Source of the DNA: Gammaproteobacteria bacterium 39-13
Lineage (GTDB): Bacteria > Pseudomonadota > Gammaproteobacteria > Berkiellales > Berkiellaceae
Length of the DNA: 45,157 bases
NCBI GenBank assembly: GCA_001898235.1
Contig: MKTN01000053.1
Span: 1 to 45,157, forward strand
Reading direction: 5' to 3'
The notes beneath the pieces are model-generated. The model ran no database searches and was not told the DNA's origin. It saw only the letters and a list, made by a program, of their open reading frames with translations. The translations under genes were made by a program, and so were the position numbers. Of this stretch, positions 33,437 through 42,949 are shown one piece after another (the stretch's first letter is position 1; every line of letters begins with the position of its first letter).

Positions 33437-34653
33437 CTTGAGGCTCCCAGAAAGGTTTTGTATTGATTAAAACACTCAATAGCGCAAACAAATAAGAAAA
33501 AAGCAATCGTTACAATAATCAGAAATTTTCCACCTATTATTTGTAAAGGTTTCTCTTGTTTCAAATGATAGCGGCCTTGCCATGCCATCACTGCAGGCAA
33601 AATACCCAATAAGATGGCGACGAAAATACCAGCGAAGCTGAGCGCCACAGTAAAACCATGCGGATAGAAAATAATGAAGCAAAGTGGCGGAACAAAAGTA
33701 ATCAGGGTTAACAAGATTCTGCTGCGGATAGTTTTATGCAAATGTAAGCCATCAGCCAGGAAATCAAACAAGGATAAACAGACCCCGAGCAAAGACGTAA
33801 TAAGAGCAAAAATAGAAAAATAGGTAGATGCTTTAGTAATAATACGGTTTTGCAATAATGCTTGTAAGGCTGCAGGGACATCTGTTACTGGGTGACCATG
33901 TTGTTGTATTTGCAGCAAGCCAGGATTTCCTGACACAGGAATAATCCCCAGAATGACAAATTCCCAAATAATATAAACTAACAAGGGAATGACGCTACCT
34001 ATCAACACAACATATAAAAGTTGCTTTGGCTTGCCGTGCAAGTATTCAGTCAAGGTTGGGATAACAATAGCTGAGCCAAACGCAGTAATAATGATGGGAA
34101 TAGGGCTTAAGTCGAAAGTATTATTCTGTATGAAAAGCAATTCAAACTGAATATGTTCAGAAACAATGAAAAGTAATATTGCAAAAGCACCAATCAAACC
34201 AATGACCAAGAAGCGATTTACCCAGTCGGTTACAGCGGTGCCAAGCCAAATAACAATCATGGTGAGAAATGTAGCGACAGAGGCACAACCAAATGGATTG
34301 AGAGAGACATGAATCAACTCAAAGCCTCGTTGTATCCATGCGCCTACACCTGATAAGTAAGCTGCGGTTAATGCATAAAGCAAAATCAGATAAATACCCC
34401 AGGTGAAATATTTTCCAAACTGACCTAACGTTGCTTCAGCCATCGAAATAAGGTTCGTGCCATACCCAACGAGTAAGTTTGCTTCCAGCAGATAAAGTGC
34501 ACCCAGGGTCATAAAGAACCAGCATGTGCAGTAAATAGCAATAGTTTGAGCAAAACCAAGATGAGCAGTAATAATGGGTAAAGCAAGAACAGCTGCGCCG
34601 ATCGCGGTTCCAGCAATTAAGGCAACACCGCCGATGGCATTTTTAAGGGACAT
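33433..34653 (-). CDS. Aromatic amino acid permease (TyrP/Mtr family)
   Basis: This 406-residue inner-membrane protein of the hydroxy/aromatic amino acid permease family has about eleven hydrophobic segments. The N-terminal NAIGGVALIAGTAIGAAVLA is the hallmark of TyrP/Mtr/TnaB. Other typical segments are LIAFGSAIV-like ITAFGSAIVIPTLTEYLHG and GVCLSLFDFLADGL. The ATG at 34653 fits the family length (E. coli TyrP about 403); the open frame to 34719 adds a non-homologous tail. Proton-driven tyrosine or tryptophan uptake is likely. It lies where rpoH would usually be, after ftsX. Confidence 0.88.
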   Translation of the reverse strand: MSLKNAIGGVALIAGTAIGAAVLALPIITAHLGFAQTIAIYCTCWFFMTLGALYLLEANLLVGYGTNLISMAEATLGQFGKYFTWGIYLILLYALTAAYLSGVGAWIQRGFELIHVSLNPFGCASVATFLTMIVIWLGTAVTDWVNRFLVIGLIGAFAILLFIVSEHIQFELLFIQNNTFDLSPIPIIITAFGSAIVIPTLTEYLHGKPKQLLYVVLIGSVIPLLVYIIWEFVILGIIPVSGNPGLLQIQQHGHPVTDVPAALQALLQNRIITKASTYFSIFALITSLLGVCLSLFDFLADGLHLHKTIRSRILLTLITFVPPLCFIIFYPHGFTVALSFAGIFVAILLGILPAVMAWQGRYHLKQEKPLQIIGGKFLIIVTIAFFLFVCAIECFNQYKTFLGASS

Positions 34654-34812
34654 AAAAATAAAACACCTTATATACTCTTTCCACTTTGAATTTATGCATT
34701 GTTGCCATCGCTCTCTCACCCAAGTTGCTTACTAATAAAGCGTATGCAACTGGGGATCCGTTTGCCGTCTCGCCTAAATTCAAACTGGTTTGAGCGTGTT
34801 TGAAAAACCTAT

Positions 34813-35829
34813 TTAGGAGGCTTCGTTATACAGGCTATGACGCTGTTGTATAAAGGCGATAGCTGCGCCTATCCAACCTAAAGCAGCGCTTGCAACAAGG
34901 AGCATCACTGTATCGTAGAATCTTAAATTTTCCAAGAAAAATACCCCGGCAAAGAGGGAGGAAAGCTGTGCCGCAGGGGCCTGAAGCGTGTGGTTAATCG
35001 TATTGAGGATTAAAGCGGCGACAACACCACCTAGTCCTCCGTAGAGGATCCCTCTATAGAGGAATGGACGTCGAATAAAGGCAGTCGTTGCACCGATTAG
35101 ATTGAGGACTTCTAATTCATCTCGGTGACGTTCAACGGCAAGACGAATCGTATTACTGACCATCAAAATAACACCAACGCCAATAATAAAATACAAACAT
35201 TTAGCCAGCATTTTGCCAAAGGAGAGGAAGATATTAAATTTTTCTACCCAGGCATAGTCAAAAGCAGCTTCTTTCACAGCTGGCATTTTCGCCAAGGTTT
35301 CCTTCATCGCAAACAGTTCACTTTCGGAGGTTAATTTCGTATTGATTTGGATCATAATCACCCCAGGCAAGGGGTTTTCTGGCAAAAGCGCTAACATATC
35401 ACTTAGCCCAGAGACGCTTTGAAATTCCTGCAACGCTTTCTCAGGTGTTAATTGAGTGGTGTCTTCTACAAAGGGGTAGAGTTTAATTTTATCGGTAATG
35501 GCATTAATTTGCGCTTGGGTCGCATGTGAATCAATGTAAAGAGTAATGGCTTCTCCTTTATCCCATCCTTGGCTCAATTGTTGAATATTCTTGATAAAAA
35601 GGTAAAGCCCAGCTGGTAGTGATAGACATAACCCGATTGCACAAATAGTCATTGCGGTGGCAAAAGGTGTGATGCTTAAATTTCTAAAGCTCAGTTTAAA
35701 AGCTGAAAGATGGAATGCGATATAACCTGATAATCGTTGATGCCAAGAGGCTTCTTGATTTTTGATACTGGAGGAACGAGAAGACTCTTTTCGAACAGAA
35801 TGCTGTTGTGAGGCACTTGGCTTAGCCAT
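34813..35829 (-). CDS. ftsX: Cell division protein FtsX
   Basis: FtsX is the membrane subunit of the FtsEX complex that activates peptidoglycan hydrolysis at the septum. The 338-residue protein has a basic Ser/Gln-rich tail, a first membrane segment (ATAMTICAIGLCLSLPAGLY), the periplasmic loop with FVEDTTQLTPEKALQEFQS, and three more C-terminal segments with RHRDELEVLNLIGATTAFIR. The ATG at 35829 has AAAGGAG at ideal spacing and overlaps the end of ftsE by eight bases. Frames extending to 35916 are not needed. Confidence 0.94.
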   Translation of the reverse strand: MAKPSASQQHSVRKESSRSSSIKNQEASWHQRLSGYIAFHLSAFKLSFRNLSITPFATAMTICAIGLCLSLPAGLYLFIKNIQQLSQGWDKGEAITLYIDSHATQAQINAITDKIKLYPFVEDTTQLTPEKALQEFQSVSGLSDMLALLPENPLPGVIMIQINTKLTSESELFAMKETLAKMPAVKEAAFDYAWVEKFNIFLSFGKMLAKCLYFIIGVGVILMVSNTIRLAVERHRDELEVLNLIGATTAFIRRPFLYRGILYGGLGGVVAALILNTINHTLQAPAAQLSSLFAGVFFLENLRFYDTVMLLVASAALGWIGAAIAFIQQRHSLYNEAS

Positions 35830-36544
35830 GGGTTGGCTCCTTTTGCGCCGATAATTCTTTCTTTTCGCTTTTTTCATTGAAAGCGGAAACAGGAGTAATG
35901 AGCTTGCCATGATCAAGATGTAACTTGCGATAAGGAAATCTTTCTAAAAGCGCTGCATCATGGGAGGCAATTAGGACCGTTACGCCTACCTGATGAAAAC
36001 GCTCAAATAGTTTCATGATTTCTAAGGAAAGTTCGGGATCTAAATTTCCTGTAGGCTCGTCAGCAATTAAGAATCGAGGTTTGTGCACCACGGCCCGCGC
36101 AATACCAATGCGTTGCTTTTCGCCTTCAGACAGATTGATAGGTTTAAGCCCCTCTTTATCAAGTAATCCTACGCGCTCTAATGCAGCGCGTACGCGTCTT
36201 GTGGTTTCAATTCTATCATATCCAGCAATGACCAATGGCATGGCAACATTTTCGAAGATAGTATAATTATTGAGCAATTTGGGGTTTTGCGTAATAAACC
36301 CTAAGCGTCGACGATAATAAGGAATTTTTCCGGGTTTAATCTGATTTAAGTTTTTTCCTGAAACGGTAATATGCCCACGCGTGGGATGTTCTAGCAAGGC
36401 TAACATCCGAAGCAAGGTTGATTTTCCAGCGCCAGAATGACCTCGTAGAAAAACCATTTCTCCGGGCGCGATTTCCAAAGAAATATTATTGAGCGCCACT
36501 TGCCCATTAGGATATTTTTTGACGACATTGAGGAAAGTAATCAC
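35822..36544 (-). CDS. ftsE: Cell division ATP-binding protein FtsE
   Basis: FtsE is the ABC ATPase partner of FtsX. In 240 residues it shows Walker A GHSGAGKST, the Q-loop region FITQNPKLL, the signature LSEGEKQR, Walker B FLIADEPTGNLD and the His switch ASHD. A C-terminal extension of about 20 charged residues (NEKSEKKELSAQKEPTHG) is longer than in E. coli (222). Overlaps ftsX by eight bases. Confidence 0.95.
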   Translation of the reverse strand: MITFLNVVKKYPNGQVALNNISLEIAPGEMVFLRGHSGAGKSTLLRMLALLEHPTRGHITVSGKNLNQIKPGKIPYYRRRLGFITQNPKLLNNYTIFENVAMPLVIAGYDRIETTRRVRAALERVGLLDKEGLKPINLSEGEKQRIGIARAVVHKPRFLIADEPTGNLDPELSLEIMKLFERFHQVGVTVLIASHDAALLERFPYRKLHLDHGKLITPVSAFNEKSEKKELSAQKEPTHG

Positions 36545-36832
36545 ATATTCTCCTTACAAGATTAGTTTCGTACCCACATTCCTTTGCAGGTTATAGTCTT
36601 GGTAAATGATTGCTCGGGTCTGAGAATCGCCTTAAGGGATAGACGGATTGCTCTATCACTTACCGGCCCGTCGAAAAATCATTTGTAGTGACTATAAAAA
36701 CTAATTGCTAGAGCTAAGTAGTAAAGGTTAACGATTGTTATTTTTAATCATATCCAAATTTATATAACATTACCAAATCCTTCGAAAATGCTGTCGAAAA
36801 TCTTTACAATTAAGAATAGTGTGAAAAATAGC
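36545..36832. other. 288-base gap between ftsY and ftsE
   Basis: The ftsY-ftsE-ftsX genes usually lie close together; here ftsE has a separate leader that should hold its promoter. No gene or strong hairpin is seen. Confidence 0.4.
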
Positions 36833-38023
36833 TTATTCCTGCGCTGAAGGGTTTTGATCAAATAGCGCTTTGACAAAATCATTCGCAGCAAAGGGACGCA
36901 AATCATCAATTTTTTCACCAACGCCAATAAATCGAATTGGTAATTTTAATTTATTTGCGATGGCAAAAATGATGCCGCCTTTGGCTGTGCCATCTAATTT
37001 GGTCAGTGTAAGCCCTGTTACGCCGAGTGCTTCATGAAATTTTTGCGCCTGTATTAATGCGTTTTGTCCCGTGCCTGCATCCAGCACGAGCATGACTTCA
37101 TGAGGAGCAGTTCCATCCAGTTTTTGGATAACTTTTTTGACTTTTTTCAGCTCTTCCATCAAGTTGTCGCGGGTATGCAAACGTCCTGCAGTATCTGCAA
37201 TAAGCACATCAATGCCGCGTGCTTTGGCAGATTGAAATGCATCGAAAATAACCGAAGCGCTATCAGCCCCAGTGTGTTGTGCTAATACGGGAATTTTATT
37301 ACGCTCGCCCCATACTTGTAATTGTTCAATGGCGGCGGCACGAAAAGTGTCTCCGGCTGCCAACATCACAGAAAGGCCAGATTGTTGAAAACGTTTGGCT
37401 AACTTGCCAATAGTGGTCGTTTTGCCGGCCCCATTGACCCCTATCATTAGTAAAACAAAAGGCCGCTGTTCAGTGTTTACGGCTAAAGGTTGTTCACAGC
37501 TCTTCAGCATATCGCTCAGGGTGTTTTGTAAAGCATTATAAACTGCTTGCGGATCTTTAAGTTCTTTACGTGAGATCCCTTGGGTTAAAGTTTGAATAAT
37601 ATGGCGCGTGGCCTCAACGCCAACATCGGCTTTGAGCAAATGCGTTTCAAGGGTCTCCAATAAGTCTTTATCAATTTCCTTTTTGCCAAGGAAAAGACTA
37701 GCGATGCCTTCGGTAAAGCTGGCGCGAGTGCGAGTTAAGGAGTCTTTTAAGCGGCCAAACCAGGAGCGGCCCTTTTCTTGTGGTTTAGCTTCCATTTCTG
37801 GGGGGGATACGGGAGAAGGTTCATCAGCGATAAGGGTACTTTCAGGCTCTGCCGTTGGTTCTTGGGTTTGGGCAACGAGGGTATTTTCAGGCTTCGTCGC
37901 TGTAGGTTCTGCTGCTTCTGGTGCTTCAGAAAGGGGATCTGAAGAGGGGGGCAGAGCGGATCCCTCTTTGGGATCTTGGGGATTGCTGCCATCATTTTTC
38001 TTACGACGAAAGAATTTGAGCAT
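36833..38023 (-). CDS. ftsY: Signal recognition particle receptor FtsY
   Basis: FtsY is the SRP receptor GTPase that brings ribosome-nascent-chain complexes to SecYEG. The 396-residue protein has an acidic, Pro-rich A domain (about 1-85), the four-helix N domain (from RSWFGRLKDSLTRTRASF), and the G domain with GVNGAGKTTTIGKLAKR (G1), DTFRAAAIEQL, DTAGRLHT (G3), TKLDGTAKGG (G4) and GVGEKIDDLRPF. All GTPase motifs are intact. Diverges from the M16 genes over 94 bases, as in Legionella and relatives. Confidence 0.96.
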   Translation of the reverse strand: MLKFFRRKKNDGSNPQDPKEGSALPPSSDPLSEAPEAAEPTATKPENTLVAQTQEPTAEPESTLIADEPSPVSPPEMEAKPQEKGRSWFGRLKDSLTRTRASFTEGIASLFLGKKEIDKDLLETLETHLLKADVGVEATRHIIQTLTQGISRKELKDPQAVYNALQNTLSDMLKSCEQPLAVNTEQRPFVLLMIGVNGAGKTTTIGKLAKRFQQSGLSVMLAAGDTFRAAAIEQLQVWGERNKIPVLAQHTGADSASVIFDAFQSAKARGIDVLIADTAGRLHTRDNLMEELKKVKKVIQKLDGTAPHEVMLVLDAGTGQNALIQAQKFHEALGVTGLTLTKLDGTAKGGIIFAIANKLKLPIRFIGVGEKIDDLRPFAANDFVKALFDQNPSAQE

Positions 38024-38117
38024 GGGTATACCTAATATTGTGATGCTGGCATCTCTAAGAAAATACGGTATCCTACCATTAGGATATGATAGGTAAAGGG
38101 TTTGCGGTGCTTAGTAT

Positions 38118-39470
38118 ATGAAAACATGGATGAAAAAACAAGCTAACTTACTTTTTTTAATTTCTTTTAGCTGGAGTGTGCAGGGCATAAGTATGGAAAA
38201 ACCGGTGACTAAAGAGCACAAGTTAGATAATGGTCTTAATATTGTTGTGCGAGAAGATCATCGCGCTCCGGTTGCCGTAGCACAAATTTGGTACAAAGTA
38301 GGCTCTACCTATGAGGTGCGCGGCATCACCGGCATTTCTCATGCGTTAGAGCATATGATGTTTCAAGGAACCCCTACATTACCTGGGGATGGGTTTGCCA
38401 TTTTAATCTCGCAACATGGCGGTCGGAATAATGCGTTCACTGGCGATGATTATACTGCTTACTATGAAGAATTAGATGCATCGAACTTACCCATCAGCTT
38501 CCAAGCGGAAGCCGATCGCATGACGAATTTGGTTCTCTCCCCTGAAGCTTTTGCAAAAGAAATTCAGGTGGTCATTGAAGAACGTCGCATGCGCACAGAT
38601 GATAATCCGCAAAGCCTAACCTGGGAGCGGTTTATGGCTGTGGCTAATCCAATGGGGCCTTACCATCATCCTGTGATTGGTTGGCAAGATGATCTTGATC
38701 AAATGAAAATAGAAGATCTACGTGCTTGGTATGAACGTTGGTATGTGCCAAATAATGCCACATTGGTTGTTGTCGGGGATGTCAATGCAGACAAGGTATT
38801 TGAGTTGGCCGAGCAATATTTTGGTAAAATTCCTGCTCGCCCCATTCCTCCAGGCAAAACGAAAAAGGAAATACCTTCTTTAGGCGAGAAGCGTATTCAA
38901 GTCAAAATACCGGCGAAGCTGCCTTATGCGATTTGGGGATTTGATGTACCCACGCTTAAAACCGCAGAAAAAGACAAAGAATCTGAAATATATGCGCTTG
39001 TTCTTGCCAGTGCCTTGTTAGATGGGGGCGAAAGTGCCCGCTTGAATCGTAATTTGATTCGTGGCTCAGAGATAGCGGCGAGTGTTGGCACTTATTATGA
39101 TCCCTTTAAACCTTACAGCACACAATTTATCTTCACGGGGATCCCAAGTGAAGGACATGATGTTGAAGCGCTTGAGAAAAAACTCATGGAGCAAATTGAA
39201 ATCCTGAAAGATATGCTTGTTTCACCTGAAGAATTGCAAAAAGCTAAGAACCAACTCTTAGCACAAGAGATTTTTGAAAAAGATTCAATGTCTGAACAAG
39301 CGACCTTATTAGGGCTACTGGAAACAGTGGGTTTATCCTGGCATTTGGCGGATGAGTTTTCTGAGAAAATAAAAGCCGTGACGCCGGAACAAATCCGAGA
39401 AGTAGTACGAAAATATTTTCAACCTAAGCGTTTAACAGTCGCTGAATTGGTGCCCGAGAAGATCAACTGA
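38118..39470 (+). CDS. M16 family zinc peptidase, catalytic subunit
   Basis: This 450-residue pitrilysin-family metallopeptidase has the inverted zinc motif HALEH (75-79, HxxEH) in GISHALEHMMFQGT, with the distal Glu in VVIEERRMRTDDNP. An N-terminal signal peptide (MKTWMKKQANLLFLISFSWS) indicates periplasmic location. It lies 19 bases upstream of a second M16 gene lacking the zinc motif; the pair should form a heterodimer like mitochondrial processing peptidase. Confidence 0.92.
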   Translation: MKTWMKKQANLLFLISFSWSVQGISMEKPVTKEHKLDNGLNIVVREDHRAPVAVAQIWYKVGSTYEVRGITGISHALEHMMFQGTPTLPGDGFAILISQHGGRNNAFTGDDYTAYYEELDASNLPISFQAEADRMTNLVLSPEAFAKEIQVVIEERRMRTDDNPQSLTWERFMAVANPMGPYHHPVIGWQDDLDQMKIEDLRAWYERWYVPNNATLVVVGDVNADKVFELAEQYFGKIPARPIPPGKTKKEIPSLGEKRIQVKIPAKLPYAIWGFDVPTLKTAEKDKESEIYALVLASALLDGGESARLNRNLIRGSEIAASVGTYYDPFKPYSTQFIFTGIPSEGHDVEALEKKLMEQIEILKDMLVSPEELQKAKNQLLAQEIFEKDSMSEQATLLGLLETVGLSWHLADEFSEKIKAVTPEQIREVVRKYFQPKRLTVAELVPEKIN

Positions 39471-39489
39471 TAAGGAAGCAGGTAACGCA

Positions 39490-41028
39490 ATGGCTATGGG
39501 ACAAAAAAAATCAAGCCGCCGCTGGGTACAAGTTTTAATTGCCGTTTTGGTTATTGTTGCTGGTTTGCTCATCATTAAAAGCAAATATGGTAAGCATCAT
39601 CCGGTAGCGACAACACCAGAGACCGCACATCATGGAGAAACTGAGAAGATGATGGGTATTAATAGCACTCCACCCGAGAAATTAGAGAGTTTTAAGTCTG
39701 TCACGGGCGTGCTTAACATTCAGCATTGGGTCACTGCACGCGGCGTGAATGTTTATTTTGTGCCAGTACCTACCTTACCTATGGTAGATATTGAAATTAT
39801 TTTTGATGCAGGTGCTGCAAGAAATGGAGATAAGGGTGGGCTTGCTTACCTTACTAATACATTGCTTGCAGAAGGCACGGCTAATATGACAGCCGATCAA
39901 GTGGCTGAAAGTTTTGATAAGGTAGGCGCACAATTCAATGCAGAATCTCAACGTGATATGGCGCTTGTGCATTTACGTAGTCTTTCTGAGCGAGCTCAGC
40001 TTGGCGAAGCGGTCAATACCTTAGCCGCGATTTTAAGTAACCCTGCTTTTCCTTTAGAAGGATTTAAGCGCGAGCAGCAAAATACCTTAAGCGCTTTAAA
40101 GCAGCAAGAGCAAAAACCACAGCAAGTGGCAAGCAAAGCGTTTACTTCGGCATTGTATGGTAAACAACCTTATGCTAATTGGGTGCTAGGTGACGAAGCA
40201 TCCATCAAGGCGCTCACCCCAGAAGATCTCAGGGCTTTTTATCAAAAATATTACACTGCCAAAAATGCAACTGTTGCAATTGTCGGTGATCTTTCTGCTG
40301 AAGACGCTGATGCGTTGGCACAAAAGTTAACCAACAATCTGCCAGAAGGCGAGAAAGCGCAAGCCCTACCACCTGTGGCTGGTTTAACTGAAAAAATCAC
40401 GAAGAAAATAGATTTTCCTTCAGCGCAAACTACTATTTTGGTTGGTCAACCTGGCATGATACAAAATGATCCAGACTATTATGCGCTTGCTGTAGGTAAT
40501 CATATTTTAGGTGGCAATGGCTCAGTTACGCGTGTTTTTAACACTATCCGTAATCAACATGGTTTAGCGTATTCTGCTTATAGCTATTTTCTGCCCATGC
40601 GTGAAAAGGGTCCTTTTGTCATGGGTTGTCAAACCCGAAATGATCAAGCAGACAAAGCGTTAGCCATGATGCAAGAACTCTTAAAAGAGTTCGTCGAGAA
40701 AGGTCCAACAGAAAAGGAATTAGAGCAAGCGAAGCAAAACTTGTTGGGTGGTTATGCTTTACAATTTGATAGCAATGCTTCCATTTGCCATGAAATTGCC
40801 GCACTCGGCTTTTATAACCTCCCTTTAAATCATTTCAATGAATTTAAGGATGCGGTAAGCAAGTTGACGGTTGAAGACATCAAAAAAGCATTTGAAAAGC
40901 GGATCTCTCCTGAAAAAGTGGTGATTGTTACTGTGGGTGGGGGAGATAAGCAAGTGACAAAGCCTACTGCTGAAGGCGCGTCTGAACCTGAGCCGATGCA
41001 ACGTGGACCAGGTGGCGTTCAACACTAA
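39490..41028 (+). CDS. M16 family protein, non-catalytic partner
   Basis: This 512-residue M16 protein has an N-terminal membrane anchor (VQVLIAVLVIVAGLLII, about 14-30) and the M16 fold. At the zinc site it reads GGLAYLTNTLLAEGT, lacking the HxxEH residues, so it is inactive by itself. It keeps the C-terminal Arg/Tyr pair region RVFNTIRNQHGLAYSAYSYF that helps substrate binding in the active partner. The C-terminus is a low-complexity tail rich in Glu, Pro and Gly. Confidence 0.9.
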   Translation: MAMGQKKSSRRWVQVLIAVLVIVAGLLIIKSKYGKHHPVATTPETAHHGETEKMMGINSTPPEKLESFKSVTGVLNIQHWVTARGVNVYFVPVPTLPMVDIEIIFDAGAARNGDKGGLAYLTNTLLAEGTANMTADQVAESFDKVGAQFNAESQRDMALVHLRSLSERAQLGEAVNTLAAILSNPAFPLEGFKREQQNTLSALKQQEQKPQQVASKAFTSALYGKQPYANWVLGDEASIKALTPEDLRAFYQKYYTAKNATVAIVGDLSAEDADALAQKLTNNLPEGEKAQALPPVAGLTEKITKKIDFPSAQTTILVGQPGMIQNDPDYYALAVGNHILGGNGSVTRVFNTIRNQHGLAYSAYSYFLPMREKGPFVMGCQTRNDQADKALAMMQELLKEFVEKGPTEKELEQAKQNLLGGYALQFDSNASICHEIAALGFYNLPLNHFNEFKDAVSKLTVEDIKKAFEKRISPEKVVIVTVGGGDKQVTKPTAEGASEPEPMQRGPGGVQH

Positions 41029-41054
41029 TTGTTTGACAGAAGTAAAGTTGTTTC

Positions 41055-41654
41055 ATGTCAAAATCAAAAAATGAATCACGCGCGCCGTCTGGGCGCGTGA
41101 GAATTATTGCCGGTAAATGGCGTGGTCGTACTCTTAAAGTGCTTGAACATCCAGGGCTACGTCCAACACCCGATAGGGTGCGTGAAACCTTATTTAATTG
41201 GTTAGGAATGAATGTCGTTGGTGCCCGATGTCTTGATCTCTTTGCAGGGACTGGCGCGTTGGGATATGAAGCGCTTTCGCGCGGCGCTAAAGAAGTGGTT
41301 TTTGTTGATAAATTCCCACCTGCTATTAAGGCACTTCATGAGAGTGCGATCAATTTTAATGCACTACCTTATTGTAAAATTGTGCGCGAGAGTGCAGTGA
41401 GTTATTTAGAGCAAATTAAAAACAAAGATGAAGTTTTTGACATTATCTTTCTAGATCCACCTTTTGCCACCCCGTTATTAGCGCAAAGTATTAGTCTTTT
41501 GGCGACCAGCAAATTAGTGGGGCCTCACACGTTAATTTATCTTGAATCACCACGTTCTTTAACCGCGGAAGATCTCCCTGCTCATTGGCAAGTGCTTAAA
41601 GAGAAAGTTGCTGGTGAAGTTGCTTATCATTTAGTGCAAGGTCAAAGCGCATGA
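41055..41654 (+). CDS. rsmD: 16S rRNA (guanine-966-N2)-methyltransferase
   Basis: RsmD methylates G966 of 16S rRNA during small-subunit assembly. In 199 residues it shows RIIAGKWRGRTLKV, RPTPDRVRETLFNWLG, the SAM motif CLDLFAGTGALGYEALSRGA, and the catalytic IIFLDPPF. The start lies 26 bases after the M16 gene and the stop overlaps cca (ATGA), so M16-M16-rsmD-cca is probably one operon. Confidence 0.95.
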   Translation: MSKSKNESRAPSGRVRIIAGKWRGRTLKVLEHPGLRPTPDRVRETLFNWLGMNVVGARCLDLFAGTGALGYEALSRGAKEVVFVDKFPPAIKALHESAINFNALPYCKIVRESAVSYLEQIKNKDEVFDIIFLDPPFATPLLAQSISLLATSKLVGPHTLIYLESPRSLTAEDLPAHWQVLKEKVAGEVAYHLVQGQSA

Positions 41655-42892
41655 AAATGTATCTGGTCGGTGGGGCTGTAAGAGACGAATTGCTTGGCTT
41701 TCCCGTCAATGAGCGAGACTGGGTAGTGGTTGGTGCAACAATGGAGCAAATGTTAGCGCGTGACTATATTCCTGTTGGCAAATTTTTTCCGGTATTTTTA
41801 CACCCCGAAACCAAAGAAGAATATGCACTAGCGCGTCTTGAGCGCAAAGTGTCCGGAGGTTATCACGGTTTCACATTTGATACTTCATCTTCTGTTACAT
41901 TAGAACAAGATCTGATGCGTCGGGATCTCACCATTAATGCAATGGCGAAAACAGCTAATGGCAAAATTATTGATCCCTATGGTGGCCAGGCAGATTTAGA
42001 GAAAAAATTATTGCGCCATGTGTCGCCTGCTTTTGCTGAAGATCCAGTACGTGTGTTACGTGTTGCGCGTTTTGCTGCGCGTTATGCAAGCCTTGGTTTT
42101 AAAGTGGCTCCTGAAACGCTTGCTTTAATGCAAGAAATGGGCAACCAAGGTGAATTGGATTTCCTCGTCCCTGAGCGTGTAACCAAAGAAATGCTGCGCG
42201 CTTTAGGGGAAGCAACGCCTGTTGCCTTTATTCAAGTGTTGCGCCAATGTAATGCCTTAAGAAAAATTTTACCGGAAGTAGATGCGTTATATGGTGTACC
42301 ACAAAATATTGAACATCATCCGGAAAAAGATGCTGGTATTCATACAGAAATGGTATTACATCAGGCGTCGCGATTGAGTCCTGAATCTATCGTTCGTTTT
42401 GCAGCTCTTGTGCATGATGTGGGCAAAGGCCTGACGCCACAAGCATTATGGCCACGCCATGTTGATCACGAGATCTTTGGCGAGCCGTTGGTGCAGGCGC
42501 TTTGTCAAAGGTTGAGATTACCGTCAGATTTTCAAGCTTTAGCGAGATTAGTCGCTCGCTATCATCTCTTATGTCATAAGGCACAAGAATGTAGTGCTGC
42601 AGATATATTAACTATTTTTGAGCATTGTGATGCATTTCGTAAACCTCAACGTTTTGCCCAATTTGTGCTCGCTTGTGAGGCAGATTTTCGTGGTCGCCCC
42701 GGCTATGAAACCAAAGAATACCGCCAGGGAACTTTGCTGTATCTTGCTTTTGCAACAGCGCAACATATTAATACAAAGGAAATTGTTGCTTCGTGCCAAG
42801 CCAAAGGAGAACAAGGTGAAGCGATTAAAAATGCTATTCATGAAGCAAGACTTGAAGCGATTAATCAACTATTGAAGATCGCTCCTAAATAA
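41651..42892 (+). CDS. cca: CCA tRNA nucleotidyltransferase with HD domain
   Basis: The enzyme adds or repairs the 3' CCA end of tRNAs. The 413-residue class II enzyme has YLVGGAVRDELLG, the catalytic acidic pair in ERDWVVVGAT, RRDLTINAMA, DPVRVLRVARFAARY, and a C-terminal HD phosphohydrolase domain (FAALVHDVGKGL). Same length and order as E. coli Cca (412). The start overlaps rsmD by four bases. A perfect 16-bp inverted repeat overlaps its stop codon. Confidence 0.96.
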   Translation: MKMYLVGGAVRDELLGFPVNERDWVVVGATMEQMLARDYIPVGKFFPVFLHPETKEEYALARLERKVSGGYHGFTFDTSSSVTLEQDLMRRDLTINAMAKTANGKIIDPYGGQADLEKKLLRHVSPAFAEDPVRVLRVARFAARYASLGFKVAPETLALMQEMGNQGELDFLVPERVTKEMLRALGEATPVAFIQVLRQCNALRKILPEVDALYGVPQNIEHHPEKDAGIHTEMVLHQASRLSPESIVRFAALVHDVGKGLTPQALWPRHVDHEIFGEPLVQALCQRLRLPSDFQALARLVARYHLLCHKAQECSAADILTIFEHCDAFRKPQRFAQFVLACEADFRGRPGYETKEYRQGTLLYLAFATAQHINTKEIVASCQAKGEQGEAIKNAIHEARLEAINQLLKIAPK

Positions 42893-42932
42893 AACGCCAG
42901 CTTGTTGAGGAGATAATTTTATTTAGGAGCGA
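42879..42932. terminator. Perfect 16-bp inverted repeat between cca and the F-box gene
   Basis: TCGCTCCTAAATAAAA (42879-42894) pairs exactly with TTTTATTTAGGAGCGA (42917-42932) around a 22-base loop. The left arm includes the cca stop codon. Lying between convergent genes and having A4/T4 at the inner ends, it probably serves as a bidirectional terminator or mRNA-end structure, though the T-run is inside the stem and not after it. Confidence 0.55.
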
Positions 42933-42949
42933 ATTTAAGTTAGATTTTG

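Noticed and set aside
37608-38096. 162-codon frame opposite ftsY
   Set aside because: It lies antisense to the well-conserved ftsY and has low-complexity Gly/Ser/Ala content; a shadow frame.
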